Shown piece by piece: positions 53,685 through 62,435 of a stretch of 64,000 nt of DNA. The stretch comes from Tenacibaculum lutimaris. GTDB taxonomy: Bacteria > Bacteroidota > Bacteroidia > Flavobacteriales > Flavobacteriaceae. Position numbers and translations under genes: made by a program. Under the pieces are notes generated by a model, which made no database searches, was not told the DNA's origin, and saw nothing but the letters and a program-made list of their open reading frames with translations. How positions within the stretch are numbered: the stretch's first letter is position 1; each line of letters starts with the position of its first letter. The stretch covers positions 372,001-436,000 of the forward strand of contig NZ_RAQM01000007.1 of assembly GCF_003610735.1 (NCBI RefSeq), written 5' to 3'.

Positions 53685-53726
53685 TGTTAGTTTTTTGCTA
53701 ATAACCAAGAGCCAAAAGCTAAAGAA
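53685..53726. repeat. trpE-trpG junction repeat
   Basis: The junction contains CCAAGAGCCAAAAGCTAAAG, a version of a short AGCCAAAAGCTA repeat that also appears at three other trp junctions (near 54298, 57130 and 58340). Confidence 0.5.
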
Positions 53727-54320
53727 ATGAACATATTAATATTAGATAATTACGACTCGTTTACCTATAATTTGGTACATTATGTAGAAGATATCACAGG
53801 AAAATTGCCTGATGTGTATCGTAACGATGAAATTTCTTTGGAAGAGATTAAAAATTATGATGCTATTATTTTATCTCCGGGACCAGGAATTCCAGATGAA
53901 GCGGGTATTTTAAAAGAAACGATTAAAACCTATGCAGGTAAAACTCCAATTTTTGGAGTGTGTTTAGGGCTGCAAGCAATTACTGAAGTTTTTGGTGGGG
54001 AGTTAGAAAACTTAAATGATGTGTTTCATGGAGTTGCTACTGAAATGAAAGTGACTAAAAAAGACACTACAACCTTTAAAGGTATTCCAGAAGCATTTGA
54101 AGCAGCACGCTATCATTCTTGGATTGCCTCTCATAACAATTTTCCAGAGGAATTAGAAATAACAGCAATTGATGAAGACGGCAGTATTATGGCATTGCGA
54201 CATAAAGAATTTGCTATTGAAGCAGTACAGTTTCATCCAGAAAGTATTTTAACTCCAGAAGGGAAAAAAATGATTCAGAATTTTATTGATTTGGCGAAAA
54301 GCCAAAAGCCAAAAGCTTAA
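53727..54320 (+). CDS. trpG: Anthranilate synthase component II (glutamine amidotransferase)
   Basis: This 197-residue protein supplies ammonia to TrpE. It has LDNYDSFTYNLVHYVED at the start, the nucleophile Cys in GVCLGLQAI (about residues 77-85), and the His/Glu pair in VQFHPESILTPEG. The last residues (AKSQKPKA) are encoded by the AGCCAAAAGC repeat at 54298-54318, so the tail looks repeat-derived rather than conserved. Confidence 0.95.
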   Translation: MNILILDNYDSFTYNLVHYVEDITGKLPDVYRNDEISLEEIKNYDAIILSPGPGIPDEAGILKETIKTYAGKTPIFGVCLGLQAITEVFGGELENLNDVFHGVATEMKVTKKDTTTFKGIPEAFEAARYHSWIASHNNFPEELEITAIDEDGSIMALRHKEFAIEAVQFHPESILTPEGKKMIQNFIDLAKSQKPKA

Positions 54321-54330
54321 AGCTATTCAC
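54298..54330. repeat. AGCCAAAAGC repeat at the trpG end
   Basis: GCGAAAAGCCAAAAGCCAAA and the following AAGCTTAAAGCTATT show tandem copies of AAAAGCC/AAGCT. The copies overlap the last codons of trpG. Confidence 0.5.
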
Positions 54331-55320
54331 ATGAAAAAAATACTAAACACCCTATTTGAACAAAAACGATTAACGAAAGAACAATCGAAAGAAGTGTTGA
54401 TGAACATTGCACAAGAAAAATATAATGCTTCGCAAATAGCTGCATTTATTACGGTGTTTTTAATGCGTCCAGTTTCAGTTGATGAATTGTCAGGGTTTAG
54501 AGAAGCTTTGTTGGAATTAGCAATAAAAGTAGATTTGTCAGATTTTAACACCATTGATTTATGTGGAACAGGAGGTGATGGGAAAAACACGTTTAACATT
54601 TCAACATTAACCTCATTTATCGTAGCAGGAACAGGACATAAAGTTGCAAAACATGGAAACTATGGGGTGTCTTCAGCTTCAGGATCTTCTAATATGTTGG
54701 AGTTTTTAGGATATAACTTTACAAACGATGAATCAACTTTAAAGCGTCAGTTAGAAGAAGCGAATATTTGTTTTTTACACGCGCCGTTATTTCACCCAGC
54801 GATGAAAGTAGTGGCTCCCATCAGAAGAGAATTAGGCGTAAAAACATTTTTCAACATGTTAGGTCCGTTGGTAAATCCGAGTCGACCACAAAACCAGTTG
54901 GTAGGCGTGTTCAATTTAGAAGTAGCCAGAGTATACAATTATATGTTACAGCAATCGAATGTGAATTATGGGGTGGTACACGCACTAGACGGGTATGATG
55001 AAATTTCACTCACAGGAGATTTTAAATTATTTACAAAAGAAGCAGAGCAACAAGTTTCCCCGTCTGATTTAGGACAACAACAAATTGCTCCATCTGCTAT
55101 TTTTGGAGGAAATACAGTGAAAGAAGCTGCCGAAATATTTGTGAATATTATAAATGGAAAAGGAACAGAAGCACAAAACAATGTGGTATTAACCAATGCT
55201 GCTTTTGCTTTAAAAACCTTTGATAAAGCGAAGAGTTTTGAAACTGCTTTTGAAGAAGCAAAAGACTCTTTATTAGGGTTAAAAGCGAAAGAATGTTTAA
55301 ATAAATTAATTACGAATTAG
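54331..55320 (+). CDS. trpD: Anthranilate phosphoribosyltransferase
   Basis: I use the ATG at 54331 (MKKILNTLFEQKRLTKE, 329 residues). A TTG at 54286 would overlap trpG. The enzyme joins anthranilate to PRPP. The phosphate loop is DLCGTGGDGKNTFNIST (about residues 76-92). KHGNYGVSSASGSSNMLE and FNMLGPLVNPSRPQNQLVGVF follow. The last codons (LITN and stop) fall inside a TAATTACGAATTA repeat that belongs to the four-helix-bundle insertion next door. Confidence 0.95.
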   Translation: MKKILNTLFEQKRLTKEQSKEVLMNIAQEKYNASQIAAFITVFLMRPVSVDELSGFREALLELAIKVDLSDFNTIDLCGTGGDGKNTFNISTLTSFIVAGTGHKVAKHGNYGVSSASGSSNMLEFLGYNFTNDESTLKRQLEEANICFLHAPLFHPAMKVVAPIRRELGVKTFFNMLGPLVNPSRPQNQLVGVFNLEVARVYNYMLQQSNVNYGVVHALDGYDEISLTGDFKLFTKEAEQQVSPSDLGQQQIAPSAIFGGNTVKEAAEIFVNIINGKGTEAQNNVVLTNAAFALKTFDKAKSFETAFEEAKDSLLGLKAKECLNKLITN

Positions 55321-55333
55321 TAATTACGAATTA
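55307..55333. repeat. Left repeat of the four-helix-bundle insertion
   Basis: TAATTACGAATTA occurs twice in tandem (55307-55319 and 55321-55333), overlapping the end of trpD. An inverted partner (AATTCGTAATT) lies at 55685-55695. Confidence 0.6.
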
Positions 55334-55346
55334 TAAATTGTTAATT

Positions 55347-55700
55347 ATGAAAAAGGGTAATATTATTCAGGAAAAGAGCTATGATTTTGCTGTGAGAACT
55401 GTGAACTTGTACAAACATTTATCACAAGAGAGAAAGGAGTTCGTTTTAAGTAAACAATTATTACGTTCAGGTACATCAATTGGAGCGAATATAGAAGAAG
55501 CAATTGGTGGGCAGAGCAGAAAAGATTTTTATGCTAAACTAACCATAGCATATAAAGAAGCAAGAGAAACACATTATTGGATTCGTTTGTTAAAAGACAC
55601 TGGTTTTCTTTCAAAAGATACAGCACAATCATTTTTAAATGATACAGAGGAAATACTTAAAATAATAGGAAGCATCCAAAAGACAATTCGTAATTCATAA
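55347..55700 (+). CDS. Four-helix-bundle protein inserted in the trp operon
   Basis: This 117-residue protein, starting from the ATG at 55347, is of the TIGR02436 four-helix-bundle family. The signature LLRSGTSIGANIEEA is at about residues 39-53, and IAYKEARETHYWIRLLKDTG at about 67-86. Relatives occur as intervening sequences in 23S rRNA genes and as Avd proteins in diversity-generating retroelements. Here it lies between trpD and trpC, with AT-rich inverted repeats on both sides, so it looks like a mobile insertion that keeps the operon co-linear. No reverse transcriptase is near. Confidence 0.85.
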   Translation: MKKGNIIQEKSYDFAVRTVNLYKHLSQERKEFVLSKQLLRSGTSIGANIEEAIGGQSRKDFYAKLTIAYKEARETHYWIRLLKDTGFLSKDTAQSFLNDTEEILKIIGSIQKTIRNS

Positions 55701-55723
55701 TTAAAAAATCATAATTTATAATT
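55685..55723. repeat. Right repeat of the four-helix-bundle insertion
   Basis: AATTCGTAATT (55685-55695) is the inverse of the left repeat core. TAATTTATAATT and TCATAATT further right mirror AATTATAAATT and TTAATTATGA on the left. Confidence 0.6.
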
Positions 55724-55726
55724 GAT

Positions 55727-56515
55727 ATGACAATACTAGATAAAATAATAGCCTTTAAAAAACAAGAAGTAGCAAAAATAAAAGCTGAGGTTGCTGTTAA
55801 AAAACTGGTGGAGAGTCCAAATTTTAAAAGACAACCAATCTCGTTAAAAAAATCATTGTTAGAGCCATATTCAACAGGAATTATAGCCGAGTTTAAACGT
55901 CAATCACCTTCCAAGGGAATTATCAATGACAAGTCAACAGTTGCTGAAGTAACCAACGGATATTTAGATGCCAATGTAGCAGCACAATCTATTTTAACCG
56001 ATACTTCTTTCTTTGGAGGAACCATGGCAGATTTAATGGAAGCGAGAGTTATCAACCAACAAAAACCAATTTTGAGAAAAGACTTTATTGTTGATGGATT
56101 TCAAATCGTGGAAGCAAAAGCTATTGGAGCTGATGTTGTTTTGCTAATAGCTACTTGTTTAACCCCAGAGCAATTGAAAAATTACGGACAGTTAGCTACA
56201 GACTTAGGTTTAGAGGTATTGTACGAAGTACATACACAAGAAGACTTAGATAAAATTGGAGATTTAGACAATAAAATTATAGGAATTAATAATAGAAACT
56301 TAAAAACATTTGAAGTTGATTTAGAGCATTCTATAAACTTAGCAAATCAAATTCCTGATACTGTTGTGAAGGTTTCTGAAAGCGGAATTTCTGATCCAAG
56401 AATTATTACGGGGTTAAAAGAACATGGTTTTCATGGTTTTTTAATAGGAGAAAATTTTATGAAAACAGATAACCCTGGACAAGCATGTCAAGAATTTATC
56501 GATCAAATTAGATAA
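55727..56515 (+). CDS. trpC: Indole-3-glycerol phosphate synthase
   Basis: This 262-residue TIM-barrel enzyme closes the indole ring. It has IIAEFKRQSPSKGII (catalytic Lys region, about residues 51-65), SILTDTSFFGG, LRKDFIVDGFQI and IGINNRNLKTFEVDL. The C-terminal part has SESGISDPRIITGLKEHGFHGFLIGENFMK. It is separate from TrpF, which follows one base later, as in many Bacteroidota. Confidence 0.96.
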   Translation: MTILDKIIAFKKQEVAKIKAEVAVKKLVESPNFKRQPISLKKSLLEPYSTGIIAEFKRQSPSKGIINDKSTVAEVTNGYLDANVAAQSILTDTSFFGGTMADLMEARVINQQKPILRKDFIVDGFQIVEAKAIGADVVLLIATCLTPEQLKNYGQLATDLGLEVLYEVHTQEDLDKIGDLDNKIIGINNRNLKTFEVDLEHSINLANQIPDTVVKVSESGISDPRIITGLKEHGFHGFLIGENFMKTDNPGQACQEFIDQIR

Positions 56516-56516
56516 T

Positions 56517-57158
56517 ATGAAACTAAAAGTTTGCGGGATGAAGTTTGTAGAAAATATTCAGCAAGTAGCTGAATTACAACCTGATTATTTAGGCTTTATT
56601 TTCTATGAAAAATCTCCAAGAAATTTTGAAGGTATCATTCCGAAACTACCCAAAGGAATCAAAAAAGTAGGCGTTTTTGTAAATGAATATGTAGAAATAG
56701 TAGTTTCATTAGTTGAAGAATATCAGTTAGAAGCAGTTCAGTTGCATGGAGATGAATCTGTAGCGTATATTAAAGAGTTAAAACAACATCTACCAAAAGT
56801 AGAAATCATAAAAGTATTTGGAATTAAAGGAGCATTCAATTTTGAGCTTTTAAAACCGTACGAAGAAGTAGTTGATTACTTTTTGTTTGATACTAAAGGA
56901 AAAGAGCGAGGAGGAAATGGGATAACATTTAATTGGCAAGTTTTAAAAGATTATAATTCAACAAAAGGGTACTTCTTAAGCGGTGGAATAGGTTTGGAAG
57001 AAGTGGATGAGTTAACCATGTTTTTTAAAACGTCAGCATCTAAGTATTGCTATGCCATTGATGTGAACAGCAAGTTTGAAACAAAACCAGGAATAAAATC
57101 AGTAAAAAAAATAGAACAGTTTAAGGCTTATTGCCAAAAGCTAACAGCTAAAAGCTAA
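56517..57158 (+). CDS. trpF: Phosphoribosylanthranilate isomerase
   Basis: This 213-residue enzyme performs the Amadori rearrangement. It has [18 protein letters not shown] with the catalytic Cys at residue 5, [23 protein letters not shown] (about 74-81) and the catalytic Asp in [14 protein letters not shown]. The late segment [15 protein letters not shown] fits. The C-terminal CQKLTAKS is encoded by the same AAAGCTAA-type repeat as other trp junctions. Confidence 0.94.
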   Translation: MKLKVCGMKFVENIQQVAELQPDYLGFIFYEKSPRNFEGIIPKLPKGIKKVGVFVNEYVEIVVSLVEEYQLEAVQLHGDESVAYIKELKQHLPKVEIIKVFGIKGAFNFELLKPYEEVVDYFLFDTKGKERGGNGITFNWQVLKDYNSTKGYFLSGGIGLEEVDELTMFFKTSASKYCYAIDVNSKFETKPGIKSVKKIEQFKAYCQKLTAKS

Positions 57159-57162
57159 TCAT

Positions 57163-58338
57163 ATGAAATTTCAACCAGATAATAACGGGTATTACGGACA
57201 ATTTGGGGGAGCGTTTATTCCAGAATTGTTATACCCAAATGTAAAAGAGTTAGAAGACAATTATATACAAATTATAGAGTCTGAAACTTTTCAGCAAGAA
57301 TATAAAGACTTATTAAAACACTATGTTGGTCGTCCGAGTCCGTTGTATTTAGCAAAACGATTATCAGAGAAATACGGAGCGACTATTTATTTAAAGCGAG
57401 AAGATTTAAATCATACAGGAGCGCATAAAGTAAATAACACCATTGGTCAGATTTTAATAGCAAAACATTTAGGGAAGACTAAAATTTTAGCAGAAACAGG
57501 AGCAGGACAACATGGAGTGGCTACAGCAACAGTGTGTGCATTAATGGGCTTAGAGTGCGTTGTTTTTATGGGAGAAACCGATATTAAACGTCAAGCACCC
57601 AATGTAGCACGTATGAAAATGTTAGGAGCAACAGTAGTCGCTGCAACCAGTGGAAGTAAAACCTTAAAAGATGCCACCAATGAAGCGATTCGTTATTGGA
57701 TTCAACACCCAGATACGTATTATTTGATAGGTTCTGTAGTGGGGCCACATCCATATCCGGATATGGTAGCACGTTTACAAGCAGTAATTTCAGAAGAAAT
57801 GAAAGTACAGCTAAAAGAACAAACAGGTAAAGAGAATCCGGATACTATTATTGCTTGTGTAGGAGGGGGAAGTAATGCAGCTGGTGCTTTTTATCATTAT
57901 TTAGAAGATGAAGAAGTGGAATTAATCGCAGTTGAAGCAGCAGGTTTGGGAGTTGATTCAGGAGAAAGTGCTGCGACATCACAATTAGGAGAAGTAGGAG
58001 TTATTCATGGAAGTAAAACTATTTTAATGCAAGATGAGTACGGACAAATTGTAGAACCGTATTCGATTTCAGCAGGATTGGATTATCCAGGAGTTGGTCC
58101 TTTGCATGCTTATTTACATGAAACAAAACGCGCAACATTCATGAATGCTACTGATAGGGAAGCTTTAGATGCAGCCTACGAGCTAACAAAAATAGAAGGA
58201 ATTATTCCTGCGTTAGAAAGTGCGCATGCCTTGGCAGTATTACCGAAAATGAATTTACAAAAAGATCAAGTTGTGGTGGTAAATTTATCAGGAAGAGGAG
58301 ATAAAGATTTAGAAACGTATATAAAACATTTAAGCTAA
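57163..58338 (+). CDS. trpB: Tryptophan synthase beta subunit
   Basis: This 391-residue PLP enzyme joins indole and serine. The PLP lysine is Lys89 in [29 protein letters not shown] gives the phosphate-binding loop, and [19 protein letters not shown]-type segments and the ending [10 protein letters not shown] are present. It is complete. It starts 4 bp after trpF and is 33 bp from trpA, with a repeat-containing gap. Confidence 0.97.
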   Translation: MKFQPDNNGYYGQFGGAFIPELLYPNVKELEDNYIQIIESETFQQEYKDLLKHYVGRPSPLYLAKRLSEKYGATIYLKREDLNHTGAHKVNNTIGQILIAKHLGKTKILAETGAGQHGVATATVCALMGLECVVFMGETDIKRQAPNVARMKMLGATVVAATSGSKTLKDATNEAIRYWIQHPDTYYLIGSVVGPHPYPDMVARLQAVISEEMKVQLKEQTGKENPDTIIACVGGGSNAAGAFYHYLEDEEVELIAVEAAGLGVDSGESAATSQLGEVGVIHGSKTILMQDEYGQIVEPYSISAGLDYPGVGPLHAYLHETKRATFMNATDREALDAAYELTKIEGIIPALESAHALAVLPKMNLQKDQVVVVNLSGRGDKDLETYIKHLS

Positions 58339-58371
58339 TAGCCTCTGGCTAATGGCTAAAAGCTATTAGAA
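58339..58371. repeat. trpB-trpA junction repeat
   Basis: TAGCCTCTGGCTAATGGCTA and the following AAAGCTATTAG give short inverted and direct AGCTA/TAGCC units, again like the other trp junctions. It is also able to form a small hairpin (AGCC...GGCT). Confidence 0.45.
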
Positions 58372-59142
58372 ATGAATTCAATTCAAGATATATTCAATCA
58401 AAAGGAAAACGATTTACTATCAATTTTTTTTACAGCAGGTTTTCCAAAATTAGACGATACAACTAAAATTATTGATGAACTAAGTAAAAGTGGTGTGGAC
58501 TTCATAGAGGTAGGTTTACCATATTCTGATCCGTTAGCTGATGGTCCAACTATTCAGCATAGTAGTGATGTAGCATTGAAAAACGGCATGAATCTCGATG
58601 TGGTTTTTCAGCAATTAGAGTCGATTAAAAATTCAAATAAAACGCCTTTAGTATTAATGGGGTATTTGAACCAGATTATTAAATATGGAGAAGATAAATT
58701 CTGTCAAAAAGTAAAAGATTGCGGAATTGATACTATAATTATTCCAGATTTACCTATGGTTGAGTTTGAAAATCATTATCAACAATTGTTTGACAGCTAT
58801 GGAATCATTAATGTGTTTTTAATTACACCGCACACTTCCGAAGAACGTATTCGTAAGATTGATAGCTTAACTAAAGCTTTTATTTATGTAGTTGCTTCGG
58901 CGTCTATTACAGGAGCCAAAGGCGAAGTTTCAGAAGAACAAATAACCTATTTTAAAAGAATTCAAGCTATGGATATACAGAGCAAACTTATTGTTGGTTT
59001 TGGTATTTCTGACAATAAAACTTTTACAACTGCTTGTGAGTATATGAATGGAGCTATTATTGGATCGGCATTTATTAAAGAGTTAGATAAAAAAGGAATT
59101 GGAGGAATTGTAAATTTTATATCAACTATTAAAACTTGTTAA
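58372..59142 (+). CDS. trpA: Tryptophan synthase alpha subunit
   Basis: This 256-residue subunit cleaves indole-glycerol phosphate. FIEVGLPYSDPLADGP holds the catalytic Glu (about residue 45); the catalytic Asp is in GIDTIIIPDLP. VLMGYLNQI, FLITPHTSEERI and ASASITGAKGE follow. The C-terminal block (KLIVGFGISDNKTF, GAIIGSAFIK) completes the TIM barrel. Last gene of the operon; no clear terminator before the next gene at 59209. Confidence 0.96.
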   Translation: MNSIQDIFNQKENDLLSIFFTAGFPKLDDTTKIIDELSKSGVDFIEVGLPYSDPLADGPTIQHSSDVALKNGMNLDVVFQQLESIKNSNKTPLVLMGYLNQIIKYGEDKFCQKVKDCGIDTIIIPDLPMVEFENHYQQLFDSYGIINVFLITPHTSEERIRKIDSLTKAFIYVVASASITGAKGEVSEEQITYFKRIQAMDIQSKLIVGFGISDNKTFTTACEYMNGAIIGSAFIKELDKKGIGGIVNFISTIKTC

Positions 59143-59208
59143 GAAATTGCTAAATTTTATGTGTTTATAGTCTTAAACAAGTAATTTGGTCATTTAAAAT
59201 CAAACAAC

Positions 59209-62200
59209 ATGACAAAAAAAGTATTTTTAGGACTTGCACTTTTAGCGGGGAATTTCTTGTCAGCTCAAACTACGTTAATACGTAAGCCAGCGATTAGCCC
59301 TGATGCTTCTCAAATGGCATTTAGTTATTACGGTGATATTTGGCTGTACAATTTCAACAATCAACAAACAAAAAGATTAACCATTCATAAAGGATATGAA
59401 AGTGATCCTGTATGGAATGATAACGGAACAGAAATTGCATTTTCTTCTAACAGAAAAGGAAATGATAATGTATTTATAACCTCTGTAAATGGAGGAGTGC
59501 CAAAGCAATTAACGTTTTATCCAACAACAAACACACCTACGGATTGGACAAAAGAAGGAGATGTTGTGTTTACCACAGGTCGTGTATTAAGAGGTCCTGA
59601 GTGGGATAAACAAATGTATGTAGTTAATGAAAAAGGAGAAACTCCTCGTCGTTTATTAACTGCGTATGGAGAAATGGCAGTAGTATCTCCTAACGGAAAA
59701 TTAATAGCTTTTACTAAAGGAGCTTGTCGTATATCTCGTGAAGATTATACGGGTTCAGCTCAACGTGATATCTGGATTTATAATACTGAGACAAACCAAT
59801 ACAATCAAATAACAACTAGTAATAAAAATGATCATTCACCAGCTTGGGATACTACTGGGAATTTGTATTATATAGGTGCTGAAAGTGGGCGTTATAATAT
59901 CTATAAACAAACAATTTCTACAAACGGAACAACAAGCGGAACCGTAACACAATTAACAAAACATACCAAAGATGGTGTACAAACATTTTCGGTAAGTAAT
60001 AATGGAACGATTGTTTATATAAGCGGAATTGACACCTATAAATTAGAGAATGGAGAAGTAGAAAAAATTGATTTAAAGATTGTTTCTGATAATCGTTTTG
60101 CAGAAGAAGAAACAAAAACAGTCTCAAATGAAATAAGTAATTATGCTATTTCTCCTGATGGGAAAAGTGTTGCTTTAGAGATTAATGGAGAAATTTTTGT
60201 AAAAGAAAATAACAAAGAGAAAAAGTACTCAAACAATGTTAGTAAGCACCCATATAGAGATGTCAATCCACAGTGGTTAGATAATAAAATGGTAGTGTTT
60301 TCTTCTGATAGAGATGGACATTTTGAGTTGTATAGTGCTGTGTCAACAGATACTTTAGTTGGTCTACACCGTAGTTTAAAAACCAAAGTAACAAAACTAA
60401 CAAACAGTAAAGAAGATGTTGAATATTCATTAGTATCTCCTGACGGAAAAAAGATTGCTTATCAAGTAGGAAGAGGTGTTTTAATGATTGGTGATATTAA
60501 AAAAGGAAAAATTACGAACGCAAAAGAATACTCTAATTCTTGGGCAGAGACAGAAGGAGTTTCATGGAGTCCAGATAGCAAATACATAGCGTATTCTCAA
60601 GAAGATTTAAATTTTGATAGTGAAATTTTTATTCAATCGGTAGCAAACCCAACAATAAAAATGAATGTATCAATGCATCCAAGAAGTGATCGTAATCCTA
60701 TTTGGAGTGCAGATGGTAAGAAATTAGCGTTTTTATCAAACAGAAGTGGAATCAACTATGACGTATGGATGGTTTGGTTAGAAAAATCTGACTGGGAAAA
60801 AACAAAGTTAGATCGTGAAGAAGGAGCATATTATCCTGAGAAAAAGGAAGAAGTTTCAAAAGATAAAAAGGATAAAAAAGCTAAGAAAAAGGTAGAAGTA
60901 AAAATTGACGAAGACAAAATTTATGATCGTTTAGTACAAGTTACTTCTTTACAAGACAATGAGTATAGCCCTGTGTTTAGCGCAGATAGTGAGTTTATTT
61001 ATTTCTCTGCTACAGATCCTGCAACACAAAAGAGAAGTACTTATAAGGTAAAATGGGATGGAAGTAAGCCTCAACTAGTAAAAGGGGTAACTAACGCAGG
61101 TAATTTTTCAGATAATAAAGGGAAAGTTTACTTTACTTCAAGAGGAAAGTTAGCTCAGTTAGATACTAAATCAGACAAAATTACAAATCTTCCTCATAGC
61201 GCAACTTATACAGTAGATATTGAAAAGCTAAATCAACAAGTTTTTGAAGAAGGAGTACGTGCTTTAACAGCTGGTTTTTACGATCCTGAATTCCACGGAT
61301 ACAATTGGAATGCTTTAGTAAAAAAGTACAAACCTTGGGTATTATCAGCAACAACACACGAAGATTATACCTATATGTTTAACTTACTTTTAGGGCAGTT
61401 AAATGCAAGTCACATGGGGTATAGAGGAAGTGCTCCAAGAAATGAAAGTGACAAAGTTGGAGTATTAGGATTAGAAGTTGAAAACACTAAAAAAGGAGTA
61501 AAAATATTATATGTATTACCAAATTCAGTAGCTGATAAATCAAACAGTAAATTAAAAGTAGGTGATATTATTACTGCTGTTAATGGGCAACAGATTGAAA
61601 AGAATACAAATTTTTATAGCTTATTAAAAAACACGCAATCAAAAGAGATATTGTTAAGTTTAGATGGAGGAAATGAAGTGGTATTACGTCCAGAAAGATC
61701 TCTTAGAAATTTACAATATGAAGAATGGGTAAATTCAAGAAAGAAGTTAGTAAATGAATATTCTAACGGTCAATTAGGATATATTCATATTCAAGGAATG
61801 AACATGCCAAGTTTTGAGCGTTTTGAACGTGAATTAAAAGCCAGCGGTTATGGTAAAAAAGGGATTGTAATTGATGTGCGTTATAATGGTGGTGGATGGA
61901 CTACTGATAGATTAATGGCGGTATTAAATGTAGATCAACATGCGTATACAATTCCAAGAGGAGCGGTAAATAGCTTGAAGAATCATAAGAAATTTGCTGA
62001 TCATTATCCGTTTAATGAACGCGCCATTTTATCAGTAAACACAAAGCCAGTAGTAGCGCTGTGTAATGAGAATAGTTATTCAAATGCTGAGATTTTTTCA
62101 CATGCATTTAAAAGTTTAGGATTAGGGAAATTAGTTGGTCAGCCAACTTTTGGAGCTGTTGTATCTACTGGAAGTAAGCGATTAGCTAACGGAATGGTTC

Positions 62201-62367
62201 GTATGCCTTTTAGAGCATGGTTTGTGAAGAAAACGGGAGAGAACATGGAAAATGAAGCACCAGCAACTCCTGATTATTTAGTGAAAAATGCACCAGGATG
62301 GAAAGATAGAGGAGAAGATGCTCAATTAAAGAAAGCAGTTGAGGTGTTGTTACAAGATATTAAGTAA
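59209..62367 (+). CDS. Tricorn-like S41 protease with N-terminal WD40-type propeller
   Basis: This 1052-residue exported protein has a signal peptide (FLGLALLAGNFLSAQ). The N-terminal half has PD40/WD40-type blades (ISPDASQMAFSYYGDIWLY, DPVWNDNGTEIAFSSN, NPIWSADGKKLAFLSN), arranged as one or two propellers. A Lys-rich linker is at about residues 545-570. A C1 region, a PDZ domain (GVLGLEVENTKKGVKILYVLPNSVA at about 752-776) and the S41 core follow. The core contains VIDVRYNGGGWTTD and NSYSNAEIFSHAF with the likely catalytic Ser. A terminator is at 62388-62417. Confidence 0.9.
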   Translation: MTKKVFLGLALLAGNFLSAQTTLIRKPAISPDASQMAFSYYGDIWLYNFNNQQTKRLTIHKGYESDPVWNDNGTEIAFSSNRKGNDNVFITSVNGGVPKQLTFYPTTNTPTDWTKEGDVVFTTGRVLRGPEWDKQMYVVNEKGETPRRLLTAYGEMAVVSPNGKLIAFTKGACRISREDYTGSAQRDIWIYNTETNQYNQITTSNKNDHSPAWDTTGNLYYIGAESGRYNIYKQTISTNGTTSGTVTQLTKHTKDGVQTFSVSNNGTIVYISGIDTYKLENGEVEKIDLKIVSDNRFAEEETKTVSNEISNYAISPDGKSVALEINGEIFVKENNKEKKYSNNVSKHPYRDVNPQWLDNKMVVFSSDRDGHFELYSAVSTDTLVGLHRSLKTKVTKLTNSKEDVEYSLVSPDGKKIAYQVGRGVLMIGDIKKGKITNAKEYSNSWAETEGVSWSPDSKYIAYSQEDLNFDSEIFIQSVANPTIKMNVSMHPRSDRNPIWSADGKKLAFLSNRSGINYDVWMVWLEKSDWEKTKLDREEGAYYPEKKEEVSKDKKDKKAKKKVEVKIDEDKIYDRLVQVTSLQDNEYSPVFSADSEFIYFSATDPATQKRSTYKVKWDGSKPQLVKGVTNAGNFSDNKGKVYFTSRGKLAQLDTKSDKITNLPHSATYTVDIEKLNQQVFEEGVRALTAGFYDPEFHGYNWNALVKKYKPWVLSATTHEDYTYMFNLLLGQLNASHMGYRGSAPRNESDKVGVLGLEVENTKKGVKILYVLPNSVADKSNSKLKVGDIITAVNGQQIEKNTNFYSLLKNTQSKEILLSLDGGNEVVLRPERSLRNLQYEEWVNSRKKLVNEYSNGQLGYIHIQGMNMPSFERFERELKASGYGKKGIVIDVRYNGGGWTTDRLMAVLNVDQHAYTIPRGAVNSLKNHKKFADHYPFNERAILSVNTKPVVALCNENSYSNAEIFSHAFKSLGLGKLVGQPTFGAVVSTGSKRLANGMVRMPFRAWFVKKTGENMENEAPATPDYLVKNAPGWKDRGEDAQLKKAVEVLLQDIK

Positions 62368-62387
62368 TAATAACTAAAAATAAGATC

Positions 62388-62417
62388 AAGCGTAGGGTTT
62401 AAACTCTGCGCTTTTTT
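62388..62417 (+). terminator. Terminator of the S41 protease gene
   Basis: AAGCGTAGGGTTT pairs with AAACTCTGCGCTT (wobble pairs included), followed by a T run. Confidence 0.78.
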
Positions 62418-62435
62418 TATTCCTATTTTTGCCAA

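Noticed and set aside
54286..54330. Upstream TTG extension of TrpD
   Set aside because: It overlaps trpG and is made of repeat-derived codons; the ATG at 54331 matches the family start.
55347..55700. Four-helix gene as Avd of a diversity-generating retroelement
   Set aside because: No reverse transcriptase, template repeat or variable-region gene is present.
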